Source of the DNA: an uncultured Collinsella sp.
Lineage (GTDB): Bacteria; Actinomycetota; Coriobacteriia; Coriobacteriales; Coriobacteriaceae
Assembly: GCA_902470805.1 (NCBI GenBank)
Contig: CABRHX010000009.1
Location: forward strand, 15,128 to 79,127
Direction: 5' to 3'
DNA length: 64,000 nucleotides
The notes beneath the pieces were generated by a model. That model saw only the letters and a list, made by a program, of their open reading frames with translations. It was not told the origin of the DNA and did no database searches. The stretch's first letter is position 1, and the number at the start of each line of letters is the position of its first letter. Both the position numbers and the translations under genes were made by a program. Shown here one piece after another: positions 33,281 through 41,304 of the stretch.

Positions 33281-33288
33281 AATGATCG

Positions 33289-33325
33289 CAGCTCAGAGGC
33301 TATGTCCTCTGGGCTGTTTTGTTTT
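33289..33325 (+). terminator. Terminator after tRNA-Val
   Basis: CAGC-TCAGAGG pairs with CCTCTG-GGCTG and is followed by TTTTGTTTT. Confidence 0.85.
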
Positions 33326-33914
33326 GCCACCAAGCACGCCGCCAATATAAGCCACCAAATATTGATCCAAGGTCTGTACGCGATGGTCTTCGCATCCCGT
33401 AGAGGTGCCGGCAGATTGCATACGTCCTGGCCGATCGTGACCGCAACATGTTGGTCAAGCATAATCTTTTGGATTCTTTTGGCGTGAGCGACTTGGTTTT
33501 GGTAGGATTTGTCAGCGGCTTGACTAAGGGGGTTTTATAACTGCCATGCAGGTAGCTGTGTTGGTAACGTTTTACCGACTTGCCAAGAACCCCTCATTTT
33601 TAATGCGTCTGCAAAATGACTAATTGCTTTGACCTGCCGAAACACTATATGTTGTGTTTGACCTAAAAAAAGAATACAGGATATAGATGCCTCTTTGTCG
33701 TATGATAGATGGCGGACAGAGAACGAAGACCTTAACTGCCTCTTTCGAACGTGTTCTTGAGCCGCTTGATTGGCTCTAGGGAATGTCCGCATGGAGGCTT
33801 ATGGTTTATCGAGAACACAGATTGCGCGACGGCGCCGCAAGACAGGGGCAAGCCCTGCCGGGCATCGTTTGGCTCTGAAGCGCAATGAGGCTACGACGCG
33901 AAAGAGGCAAGAGG
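33326..33914 (+). promoter_or_regulatory. nrdD upstream region with a probable NrdR box and promoter
   Basis: These 589 bases hold no credible gene. At 33642-33657 lies ACACTATATGTTGTGT, which fits the NrdR box consensus (ACAC-ATAT-GTGT type) almost fully. It directly precedes a promoter: -35 TTGACC (33658-33663), 18-bp spacer, -10 TATAGA (33682-33687). A weaker box-like sequence (ACAGGATATAGATG, from 33676) overlaps the -10, 34 bp from the first, where NrdR boxes usually come as a pair. NrdR is the ATP/dATP-sensing repressor of ribonucleotide reductase genes. The rest of the leader to 33914 shows no recognisable riboswitch. Confidence 0.65.
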
Positions 33915-36137
33915 ATGAAGATCATCAAGCGCAGCGGCACCGAGGTTGTCTTTGACATCGATAAGATCGTCAATGCCATCCGCGCCGCCAACTTGGAGGT
34001 CGAGGAGAGCTCTCGTCTAACCGACCGCCAGGTGGTTTATGCGGCGCAAAACGTCGCCGAGGCATGCGAGAACGCGGGCCACACCGTTTCGGTCGAGGAG
34101 ATCCAGGATTTGGTCGAGGACGAGATCATGCGTCTCGACTGCTACGAGGTTGCCCGCCACTACATCATCTATCGCTATGTTCAGAGCCTGAAGCGCCAGA
34201 AGAACACGACCGATGACAAGATCCTGTCGTTGATTGAGTGCAATAACGAAGAGGTCAAGCAGGAGAACTCCAACAAGAACCCGACCGTCAACTCCGTTCA
34301 GCGCGACTATATGGCCGGCGAGATTTCCAAGGACCTGACCCAGCGCGTGCTGCTGCCCCAGGAGATCGTGGACGCCCATAATGAGGGCCTGATCCACTTC
34401 CATGATTCGGATTACTTTGCTCAGCACATGCACAACTGCGACCTGGTGAACCTGGAGGACATGCTCCAGAACGGCACCGTTATCTCGGGCACGCTGATCG
34501 AGAAGCCGCACAGCTTCTCGACCGCCTGCAACATCGCGACGCAGATTATCGCTCAGGTTGCTTCCTCCCAGTACGGCGGCCAGTCGATTTCGCTGACCCA
34601 TCTTGCCCCGTTCGTCGAGGTGAGCCGTCAAAAGATTCGCGGCGAGGTCGCCCGCGAGCTCGAGGAGCTCGGCGTTTCCGCATCTCCCGAAAAGGTCCGC
34701 GAGGTTGTTGAGGACCGCCTGCGTGACGAGATCCGTCGCGGCGTTCAGACGATTCAGTATCAGGTCGTGACCCTTATGACCACCAACGGCCAGGCGCCGT
34801 TCGTGACGGTCTTTATGTATCTTAACGAGGCCCGTACGCCTCAGGAGAAGCACGACCTTGCCATGATCGTGGAGGAGACGCTTCGCCAGCGCTACGAGGG
34901 CGTTAAGAACGAGGCCGGCGTTTGGATTACCCCGGCATTCCCCAAGCTTATCTATGTACTCGAGGACGATAACGTTCACGAGGATTCCCCGTACTTCTAC
35001 CTGACCCAGCTGGCTGCCAAGTGCACCGCCAAGCGCATGGTGCCCGACTACATCTCCGAGAAGAAGATGCGCGAGCTCAAGCTGTCGAAGGGCGAGACCG
35101 CGGGCAACGGCGACTGCTATACCTGCATGGGTTGTCGCAGCTTCCTGACGCCCGACCGCTCCGGTAACGGATTTAACAACGTGGCCAACGCGCTGAACTA
35201 TGACCCAAACAAGCCCAAGTACTACGGTCGCTTTAACCAGGGCGTTGTGACCATCAACCTGCCCGATGTCGCCCTGAGCTCGCATCAGGACATGGACAAG
35301 TTCTGGAAGATCTTCGACGAGCGCCTTGAGCTGTGCCACCGCGCCCTGCTGTGCCGCCATGAGCGTCTGATGGGCACGCTTTCTGACGCCGCACCGATTC
35401 TTTGGCAGTACGGTGCTCTCGCCCGTCTGAAGAAGGGCGAGACGATCGACAAGCTGCTCGTGGGCGGTTACTCCACCATTAGTCTGGGTTATGCCGGCCT
35501 GTATGAGTGCGTTAAGTACATGACGGGCCACAGCCACACCGAGAAGGAGGGCACGCCCTTTGCCATGGCCGTCATGCAGCGCATGAACGACAAGTGCGCC
35601 GAGTGGAAGGCCGAAAGCGATATTGACTTCTCGCTGTACGGTACCCCGCTTGAGTCGACGACCTACAAGTTCGCCAAGTGCCTGCAGCGTCGTTTTGGCA
35701 TTATCCCGGGCGTGACGGACAAGGGCTACATCACCAACAGCTACCACGTCCACGTGTCCGAGGAGATCGACGCATTCGACAAGCTCAAGTTCGAGGGTAT
35801 GTTCCAGCAGCTTTCGCCGGGCGGTGCCATCTCCTACGTCGAGGTTCCCAACATGCAGGACAACCTCAAGGCTGTCATTCGCGTGATGCAGTACATCTAC
35901 GACAACATCATGTACGCCGAGCTCAACACCAAGAGCGACTACTGCCAGGTGTGCGGCTACGACGGCGAGATCAAGATTGTCGAGGATGATGGCAAACTGG
36001 TGTGGGAGTGCCCCAACTGCGGCAACCGCGATCAGGAGAAGATGAATGTTGCCCGTCGCACGTGCGGCTACATCGGTACCCAGTTCTGGAACCAGGGCCG
36101 AACCGAGGAGATCCGCGACCGCGTGCTGCATCTCTAA
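33915..36137 (+). CDS. nrdD: Anaerobic (class III) ribonucleoside-triphosphate reductase
   Basis: Glycyl-radical enzyme of 740 aa making deoxyribonucleotides without oxygen. An N-terminal ATP-cone (about 1-95; KIIKRSGTEVVFDIDKI) gives allosteric control by ATP/dATP. The barrel carries HNCDLVNLEDML and YTCMGCRSFL, the zinc site is CQVCGY with CPNCG (about 680-700), and the radical glycine is Gly718 in RTCGYIG near the C-terminus. ATG 33915 follows AAAGAGG. Activation needs NrdG, encoded after a 426-bp gap filled with palindromes. A complete enzyme and no oxygen-dependent reductase nearby fit an obligate anaerobe. Confidence 0.97.
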   Translation: MKIIKRSGTEVVFDIDKIVNAIRAANLEVEESSRLTDRQVVYAAQNVAEACENAGHTVSVEEIQDLVEDEIMRLDCYEVARHYIIYRYVQSLKRQKNTTDDKILSLIECNNEEVKQENSNKNPTVNSVQRDYMAGEISKDLTQRVLLPQEIVDAHNEGLIHFHDSDYFAQHMHNCDLVNLEDMLQNGTVISGTLIEKPHSFSTACNIATQIIAQVASSQYGGQSISLTHLAPFVEVSRQKIRGEVARELEELGVSASPEKVREVVEDRLRDEIRRGVQTIQYQVVTLMTTNGQAPFVTVFMYLNEARTPQEKHDLAMIVEETLRQRYEGVKNEAGVWITPAFPKLIYVLEDDNVHEDSPYFYLTQLAAKCTAKRMVPDYISEKKMRELKLSKGETAGNGDCYTCMGCRSFLTPDRSGNGFNNVANALNYDPNKPKYYGRFNQGVVTINLPDVALSSHQDMDKFWKIFDERLELCHRALLCRHERLMGTLSDAAPILWQYGALARLKKGETIDKLLVGGYSTISLGYAGLYECVKYMTGHSHTEKEGTPFAMAVMQRMNDKCAEWKAESDIDFSLYGTPLESTTYKFAKCLQRRFGIIPGVTDKGYITNSYHVHVSEEIDAFDKLKFEGMFQQLSPGGAISYVEVPNMQDNLKAVIRVMQYIYDNIMYAELNTKSDYCQVCGYDGEIKIVEDDGKLVWECPNCGNRDQEKMNVARRTCGYIGTQFWNQGRTEEIRDRVLHL

Positions 36138-36148
36138 TAACCATCCCA

Positions 36149-36286
36149 GGCCGCCCCGTAGCGAGGCCCCGGACCTTTACTCGCTATTTCGGACAGTCCT
36201 GGCTCACGACGGGGGCGCCACTGGCGCCTCCTGTTCGTGCGGAACTCATATCGAGCAAAGGTCCGGGGCCTCGCTACGGGGCGGCC
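36149..36286. repeat. Long nested palindrome, family B copy 3
   Basis: A 138-nt inverted repeat. Outer arms of 30 bp are perfect (36149-36178 with 36257-36286, beginning GGCCGCCCCGTAGCG) and extend with one mismatch through CTCG. The apex is GGGGGCGCC-ACT-GGCGCCTCC. It begins 12 nt after the nrdD stop and lacks a T-run. Confidence 0.82.
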
Positions 36287-36464
36287 AAGTTGACGTAGCT
36301 GAGATGCGGCATGCGGTCTGCTCACTCCTCGAAGTTCTTAGCGGAGATAATTCGAGCTGCAGCTGCGATTTACTTGCGATGGCGGTTGAGCCGCAACCCA
36401 GTTTTTATTAGATCTCGAACCCTATGCTCGATGTTCGCTTCGTTCATTGAGTTACCCTTTGCAT

Positions 36465-36548
36465 GAGGCCGGGACATATCGTCCCGCCCGCAGTTTCGCA
36501 GGCCGCAGACCGAGAATGTTTGAGGACGGGATGATATGTCCCGGCCTC
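36465..36548. repeat. Palindrome before nrdG, family B-like copy 4
   Basis: Arms GAGGCCGGGACATATC (36465-36480) and its complement (36533-36548) are perfect over 16 bp and extend by six more with one G-U pair. The element ends 4 nt before GGGAGAG, the nrdG ribosome site, so folding could influence nrdG translation. The stretch 36287-36464 between the two palindromes shows no gene, only a weak GGTTG/CAACC hairpin followed by TTTTTATT. Confidence 0.75.
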
Positions 36549-36563
36549 CCGGGAGAGTTACCT

Positions 36564-37145
36564 ATGAACTATGCGAACATTAAGTATTTCGACATTGCTG
36601 ATGGGGAAGGTGTTCGTACTTCTCTGTTTGTGAGCGGGTGCCGTCGTGGGTGCAAGAACTGCTTTAACTCTGTTGCGTGGGATTTTGCTGCGGGCGAGCC
36701 CTTTGATCGCACCGTCGAGGACAAGATCATCGAGAGTCTCGACCATCCCTTTATCGATGGCCTGACGATTCTGGGCGGGGAGCCCATGGAACCCGAGAAC
36801 CAGGCGGGACTCGTTGATTTTATTGAGCGTGTTCGTGCCACTTATCCTGTGGGGTCGGGGAAGACCATTTGGTGCTTTACCGGTGACGTGCTCGAGGAAC
36901 TTATGCCGGGCGGTCGTCACTATACCGAGGCGACGGAGCGCATTCTCGCCTGCCTCGATTTGTTGGTGGACGGTCCGTTCGTTCAGGATCTGTACGATAT
37001 CTCGTTGCGCTTTAGGGGCTCGAGCAATCAGCGCGTGATTGATATGAACGCCACGCGTGCCCGTGCCGAGCGTGAGAACATTGCGCTTTGCGACGCCGTG
37101 GAGCTTTGGCGGGACGATCCGGTCTATTCGACCCATACTATGTAG
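36564..37145 (+). CDS. nrdG: Anaerobic ribonucleotide reductase activating protein (radical SAM)
   Basis: Generates the glycyl radical on NrdD using S-adenosylmethionine and a 4Fe-4S cluster. At 193 aa it has the normal size. The cluster motif CRRGCKNC (Cys at about 26, 30 and 33; CxxxCxxC) and the SAM-binding GGEP (about 73-76) are visible, as is LLVDGPF typical of activases. ATG 36564 gives the conventional MNYANIKYFDI start, right after GGGAGAG; the longer frame runs through the palindrome and is not credible. It probably belongs to the nrdD transcript. Confidence 0.96.
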   Translation: MNYANIKYFDIADGEGVRTSLFVSGCRRGCKNCFNSVAWDFAAGEPFDRTVEDKIIESLDHPFIDGLTILGGEPMEPENQAGLVDFIERVRATYPVGSGKTIWCFTGDVLEELMPGGRHYTEATERILACLDLLVDGPFVQDLYDISLRFRGSSNQRVIDMNATRARAERENIALCDAVELWRDDPVYSTHTM

Positions 37146-37212
37146 GTGGCAGAGGTTGCGTGCCGGCGTGGTACCATAGCGCGAACGCTAAATCGAAAAA
37201 AGTGAGGCCCAG

Positions 37213-37770
37213 ATGGTCGATCAGGAAAAAGTCGAGACTGCCATTAAGCTGCTGCTTGAAGGTATAGGCGAGGACCCAACTCGTGAGGGCTTGCTGGAGA
37301 CTCCGGCACGCGTCGCCCGTATGTATGGCGAGATTGCCGGCGGTATGGACCAGAGTGCCGAGGAGCACCTGTCCAAAACCTTTGCCGTCGCTTCGAACGA
37401 TTTGGTTATCGAGCGCGACATCACGTTCTACTCGCTGTGCGAGCACCATCTGCTGCCGTTTTATGGCAAGGCCGCCATTGGCTATATCCCTAACGGTCGG
37501 GTGGCTGGGCTTTCCAAACTCGCCCGCACGGTTGAGGTTTATGCCCGCCGTCTGCAGCTGCAGGAGCAGCTGTGTGCGCAGGTTGCCGACGCTCTCATGG
37601 ATTATCTCGCTCCCCAGGGAGCGATTGTGCTCATGGAAGCCGAGCATATGTGCATGACCATGCGCGGCGTGCAAAAGCCCGGCACCAAGACCGTGACGCT
37701 CGCTCGCCGCGGCGTCTTTGAGACTGATCCCGCGCTCGAGGAGCGGTTCTTTAGGATGCTGGGCCGTTAG
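37213..37770 (+). CDS. folE: GTP cyclohydrolase I
   Basis: First enzyme of folate synthesis, turning GTP into dihydroneopterin triphosphate (185 aa). The zinc ligands are seen in LCEHHLLPF (Cys/His, about 76-80) and HMCMTMRG (about 145-152); the substrate loop includes RLQLQEQL. It starts a three-gene unit: an HD-domain protein follows after 1 nt and folB follows that. folP and folK are not present, so the rest of the pathway lies elsewhere. ATG 37213 follows AGTGAGG. Confidence 0.97.
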   Translation: MVDQEKVETAIKLLLEGIGEDPTREGLLETPARVARMYGEIAGGMDQSAEEHLSKTFAVASNDLVIERDITFYSLCEHHLLPFYGKAAIGYIPNGRVAGLSKLARTVEVYARRLQLQEQLCAQVADALMDYLAPQGAIVLMEAEHMCMTMRGVQKPGTKTVTLARRGVFETDPALEERFFRMLGR

Positions 37771-37771
37771 C

Positions 37772-38353
37772 ATGAGGGTCGTCAACGACTTTACATCGAA
37801 GACCGATGAGGGGACGTCGCGTCGCGGCTTTATGGCTTCGGGCTTGGCTCCCTTTGGTGCCATGCCTCGCATTGATTACATTTGCGCCAACGGGCTGTTC
37901 CGGCGGCACCTGGGTAACATTGCACAGTTGGAATCGGGGCGCATCTTCTGCCGCCACGGTATTGACCATCTTCTCGATGTCGCTCGCATTATGTGGATCA
38001 AGAATCTCGAGGAACAGCTCGAATTTGACCGTGAGGTCATCTACGCCACGGCACTTCTTCACGATATCGGCAAAGATGAACAGTATGAATCGGGTATATC
38101 CCATGATGTTGCAAGCGAACGCGTCGCTGATGCGATTCTCGGCGGCATGCCCGATGATGTGGCGTTTGAGCCGGCCGATGCCGCAGCCATTAAGACGGCC
38201 ATTCTGGGCCATCGAAAGCTGCGTGTGAACAGCCAACCGCTTGAGCGTCTGCTCTATGCAGCCGACAAAGCGTCGCGCGCCTGCTTTGCATGCCCCGCGC
38301 GCAATGCTTGCAACTGGAGCGATGATAAAAAGAACCTGTCGATTCGCGTGTAG
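37772..38353 (+). CDS. HD-domain phosphohydrolase in the folate operon
   Basis: Predicted metal-dependent phosphohydrolase of 193 aa. Metal-binding residues of the HD fold are visible: H in CRHGIDHLLDVARI (about 57-70), the HD pair in LLHDIGKDE (about 95-103) and a distal D in LYAADKASRAC (about 167-178). Four cysteines near the C-terminus (ACFACPARNAC) may form a small metal site. The ATG follows the folE stop by one base, implying shared expression. A role in dephosphorylating a pterin intermediate, such as dihydroneopterin phosphate, is an attractive but unproven idea; HD hydrolases of this size act on many phosphate esters. Confidence 0.75.
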   Translation: MRVVNDFTSKTDEGTSRRGFMASGLAPFGAMPRIDYICANGLFRRHLGNIAQLESGRIFCRHGIDHLLDVARIMWIKNLEEQLEFDREVIYATALLHDIGKDEQYESGISHDVASERVADAILGGMPDDVAFEPADAAAIKTAILGHRKLRVNSQPLERLLYAADKASRACFACPARNACNWSDDKKNLSIRV

Positions 38354-38396
38354 TTAGTTTGCGCGGTCGGGGTTCTAAACGAAGGAGACGATCGCG

Positions 38397-38882
38397 ATGA
38401 GCAACAAGAAACTGCCCGAGAATGCAACCAAGACTGAAGGCGCCGAGCTCGCCCGCCGTGGAAGGGGCGAAATATCCACCGCAACGGCGGTGCCCCACGT
38501 GAGTTATGACGATCTGCGCCATGCTGACCGCATTACTATCGACGGTCTCGAGGTCTTTGCCAACCACGGCGTGTATCCCGAAGAGAATGCGCTGGGCCAG
38601 AAGTTCATCGTGTCCTTGGTGCTCTATGCCGACCTGCGTGCAGCGGGGGAGCACGATAACCTGGACGCTTCGATTGACTACGGCTCGGTGTGCCACGATG
38701 TCGATGGCTATCTGCGCGAGCATACGTTTAAACTCATCGAGGCGGCAGCCGAGGGTGTGGCCCAGATGCTGCTGCGTCGTTACCCCTTGCTGCTTGGCGT
38801 GCGTGTTAAGCTCGATAAGCCTTGGGCTCCCGTCGGTCTTCCCCTGGCAAGCTGCGGCGTCGAGATCGAGCGCGTGCGCTAG
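38397..38882 (+). CDS. folB: Dihydroneopterin aldolase
   Basis: Cleaves dihydroneopterin to hydroxymethyl-dihydropterin and glycolaldehyde. The FolB domain starts at about residue 43 (DRITIDGLEVFANHGVYPEE), with the catalytic Glu in PEE and the Lys in KLDKPWAPV (about 141). Length is 161 aa because of a 40-residue charged N-terminal extension not found in most FolB proteins. The extension begins at an ATG with AAGGAG nine bases upstream, so it seems to be translated; internal starts lack such a site. It ends the folE operon. Confidence 0.92.
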   Translation: MSNKKLPENATKTEGAELARRGRGEISTATAVPHVSYDDLRHADRITIDGLEVFANHGVYPEENALGQKFIVSLVLYADLRAAGEHDNLDASIDYGSVCHDVDGYLREHTFKLIEAAAEGVAQMLLRRYPLLLGVRVKLDKPWAPVGLPLASCGVEIERVR

Positions 38883-38888
38883 TCGACG

Positions 38889-39665
38889 CTAGAGCTTGTT
38901 GAGGGGTGGCTGCTTGAGCCGCTGCGACAGGGCTCTATTGTTGGGGCAGTACGTGTCGAGCAGGGCGTGAAACCGCTGATTGTGGCTTGGCTCGAGCAAG
39001 TGGACGAGCTCGTGGGCGACAACCATGTCGAGGCATTCGACGGGGTAGGCGGCGAGCTCGCGCGCGATGCGAATAGCGCCGGATTTAGGTGTGCATGAGC
39101 CCCAACGCGTTTTCATGCTGCGTACGGAAATGCGGGCCACGTTGACGCCCATTGCGATTTCGTACGCATGCACCATATCGCGCAGCGCTGTGGTGACCTC
39201 GGAGGCATAGAGCTGGTCGATGTGGGCTTGGAGCTCATCGGACGTTAGGCCGTCGAGGATTGCGTACCGCTTGGCCTGTAGGCGTTCGTCCGATTTGTCG
39301 GCACCCATAAAGCTTGCGAAGGTGGCCTGCTTGGGTCGCGGTGCGGGTGACGCAAAGTTGTGATCGAGTGCGTCCTGTACCGTGATGGGCATGCCCCAAA
39401 GTGCAATGATGGACGAGGGGCTGAGCGGCTCTTGTGCCGTCGCCTGATGTTGCTCGCGCTGGGCAAGTCGACCGATAATCCAGGTGCTGTTGCGCTTCAC
39501 AAACGCTTCGATACGCTCGCGGCTGGCGCCGAGCGGTGCGCTGGCGTGGACCTCACCGCTCGATGTGACGCGTAGGTTGAAGTTCTTGACGCGCTTTTTG
39601 GTAACGACGACGGGGATGGATGTGCCATCCGGTCGGGATACGGTAATCGTAAATTGCTGCGTCAA
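38889..39665 (-). CDS. YgjP-family zinc metallopeptidase
   Basis: DUF45/YgjP-like protease (258 aa), with the zinc motif HELVHLLEPSH (HExxH plus a distal His) at about residues 205-215 and the family motif KTRWGSCTPKSG. The second domain resembles SprT/WLM metallopeptidases; physiological substrates are unknown. I take TTG 39665, which has AAGGA 6 nt upstream and begins MTQQFTI; ATG 39713 and the overlapping ATG 39767 have no ribosome site, the latter running into the dipeptidase gene. It converges with folB, with 6 bp between the stops. Confidence 0.85.
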   Translation of the reverse strand: MTQQFTITVSRPDGTSIPVVVTKKRVKNFNLRVTSSGEVHASAPLGASRERIEAFVKRNSTWIIGRLAQREQHQATAQEPLSPSSIIALWGMPITVQDALDHNFASPAPRPKQATFASFMGADKSDERLQAKRYAILDGLTSDELQAHIDQLYASEVTTALRDMVHAYEIAMGVNVARISVRSMKTRWGSCTPKSGAIRIARELAAYPVECLDMVVAHELVHLLEPSHNQRFHALLDTYCPNNRALSQRLKQPPLNKL

Positions 39666-39738
39666 AAGCGGTCCTTCAGGTTGGGGACGGGCCGGCAGTC
39701 GACCGTTCGGCATGCCGGCCCGCTCAAGGGACGTGATA

Positions 39739-40752
39739 TTAATAACGCTCAAAGAAGGCAAGCGCATTATCGCTGCAGAGCTTCTGCATCACGGTCTTGC
39801 CAAAGTGCTTGGAGAGCATGTTCTGGAACTCGGGCATCTTGCTGGCATCGGAGAGGAAGTCGGGTACTGTGGCACCGTCCCAGTCGCCGCCGAGTGCGAT
39901 GACGTCCTCGCCGCCCAGGTCGAGCCAATGTTCGATATGGGCTGCCAGCTGGTCGAAGGTGACATCTGCGGCGGTCTCTTTGGTCGCTTCGTTAGAGAGA
40001 AACTCGCTGCAGTAGTTGAGGCCGACGATACCGCCCATATCGCGAATGGTGCGGAACTGGTCGTCGGTGAGATTGCGCTTGACGCCGCAAACCGCACGGG
40101 AGTTGGAGTGACTGGCGACGAAGGGGCGCGTGGCGTGGGCGACAACCTCGTCAAAGCACTCATCGTTGAGGTGGGAGACGTCGAGTACCATGCCGGCGTG
40201 CTCCATCTGCGTAAGTGCCTCGATGCCGGCGGCGGTGAGGCCGGCGTGGGTATCGTGCCCGCTCGCGAGCGGTCCCTGCGCGTTCCAGCTGAGTGATGAC
40301 ATGAGTACGCCCAGGCTCTTGAGTACCTCGATCAGCGCGGGGTCCTCGGCAAAGAACGTGGCGTTTTCGATGGTGTGGATGCAGGCGACCTTGCCGTCTT
40401 TGAGCGCAGGGCGAATGTCAGCGGCGCTGCGTACGTTGACCATGCGGTCGTGGTTGAGCATTGCCTGGCCGCTCATGTGCGCCATGATTTGCGCCTGGAA
40501 GCGCGCGGCGTGGGCGGTGGGAATCTCGTCGGGGACAAACGTGGCGAAGCACTGTGCCCACGGCGTGTTGCCGATCTTTGCGAGCGAGATGGCGCAGGCG
40601 TTGCCCTCGATGAGGTCGAAATCTTGCGGATGCGTTTCGTCGCCGGGGAAATAACCGTCGGTGCCGGCGGTAAAGCGCAGGTCGAGATCGAGCGTGGCCC
40701 AGCCGATTCGGTCGGCGGTGTCGCAGTGTAGGTCAAATACGGGATATGCCAT
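39739..40752 (-). CDS. Membrane dipeptidase-family (M19) peptidase
   Basis: Zinc amidohydrolase-fold dipeptidase of 337 aa. Metal ligands: FDLHCDT near the N-terminus (about 6-12), the bridging Glu in HTIENA (about 125), His in DVSHLND (about 190) and SHSNSRAVCG (about 211-220), and the late Asp in GGDWDG. Bacterial members hydrolyse dipeptides, often with D-amino acids at the C-terminal position. No signal peptide, so cytoplasmic. ATG 40752 follows GGAGGAACC directly. It fits with the peptide importers elsewhere in the window but is not in their operon. Confidence 0.92.
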   Translation of the reverse strand: MAYPVFDLHCDTADRIGWATLDLDLRFTAGTDGYFPGDETHPQDFDLIEGNACAISLAKIGNTPWAQCFATFVPDEIPTAHAARFQAQIMAHMSGQAMLNHDRMVNVRSAADIRPALKDGKVACIHTIENATFFAEDPALIEVLKSLGVLMSSLSWNAQGPLASGHDTHAGLTAAGIEALTQMEHAGMVLDVSHLNDECFDEVVAHATRPFVASHSNSRAVCGVKRNLTDDQFRTIRDMGGIVGLNYCSEFLSNEATKETAADVTFDQLAAHIEHWLDLGGEDVIALGGDWDGATVPDFLSDASKMPEFQNMLSKHFGKTVMQKLCSDNALAFFERY

Positions 40753-40872
40753 GGTTCCTCCGGTTGCAGCGTTTCTTTGCAAACTGTCATTGAATTGTAT
40801 GACTAGGGTATAGTTAGCGCCATATGTTCATGGCGGCCCGCGTTGTGCGCCGCCCTTATTACGGAGGTTACC

Positions 40873-41301
40873 ATGTCCAACCAGGGCAAGAAGGTCAAGA
40901 CCCATTATCGCGGCACGCTCGACGACGGCACGCAGTTCGATAGCTCCTACGATCGCGGCGAGCCGCTGGAGTTCACCTGCGGTGCCGGTCAGATGATCAA
41001 GGGCTTCGACGCCGCTGTCGTCGACATGCAGGTGGGCGAGAAGAAGACCGTGCACATTCCTGCTGCCGATGCCTACGGCGAGCACAATCCCGAGATGGTT
41101 CTGACCTTCCCGGCCGAGCAGGTTCCCAACATCGAGCAGATCGAGAAGGGCATGAAGCTCTTCCTGTCCACGCCGAGCGGTATGCCCGTCCCCGCCGTGG
41201 TCATCGACGTGACGCCCGAGGCCGTGACGCTCGATGCCAACCACGAGCTTGCCGGCAAGGACCTCAACTTTGATATCGAGCTCGTCGAGGTCGAGGGTTA
41301 G
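40873..41301 (+). CDS. FKBP-type (SlyD-like) peptidyl-prolyl isomerase
   Basis: A 142-residue FKBP with an inserted chaperone flap: YRGTLDDGTQFDSSYDRGEPLEF, then the IF domain (about 70-120; EHNPEMVLTFPAEQ). That layout is SlyD-like, but the His/Cys-rich metal-binding tail of enterobacterial SlyD is absent; the protein ends in VEVEG. It catalyses proline isomerisation and assists folding in the cytoplasm. ATG 40873 follows CGGAGG. Three bases after its stop comes a UreE-like gene, which hints at a shared metal-handling role. The divergent promoter region upstream contains TATAGT at 40809-40814. Confidence 0.92.
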   Translation: MSNQGKKVKTHYRGTLDDGTQFDSSYDRGEPLEFTCGAGQMIKGFDAAVVDMQVGEKKTVHIPAADAYGEHNPEMVLTFPAEQVPNIEQIEKGMKLFLSTPSGMPVPAVVIDVTPEAVTLDANHELAGKDLNFDIELVEVEG

Positions 41302-41304
41302 AGT

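Noticed and set aside
33302..33487. Short frame of 61 codons after tRNA-Val
   Set aside because: It overlaps the terminator, has no ribosome site and no recognisable protein character.
33326..33914. Possible cobalamin riboswitch before nrdD
   Set aside because: The conserved B12-box and other core elements are not present; the NrdR-type box is a better explanation for control.
10969..36548. Treating the long palindromes as ordinary terminators or insertion sequences
   Set aside because: They lack T-runs, and no transposase frame or target duplication is seen; they are reported as repeats instead.
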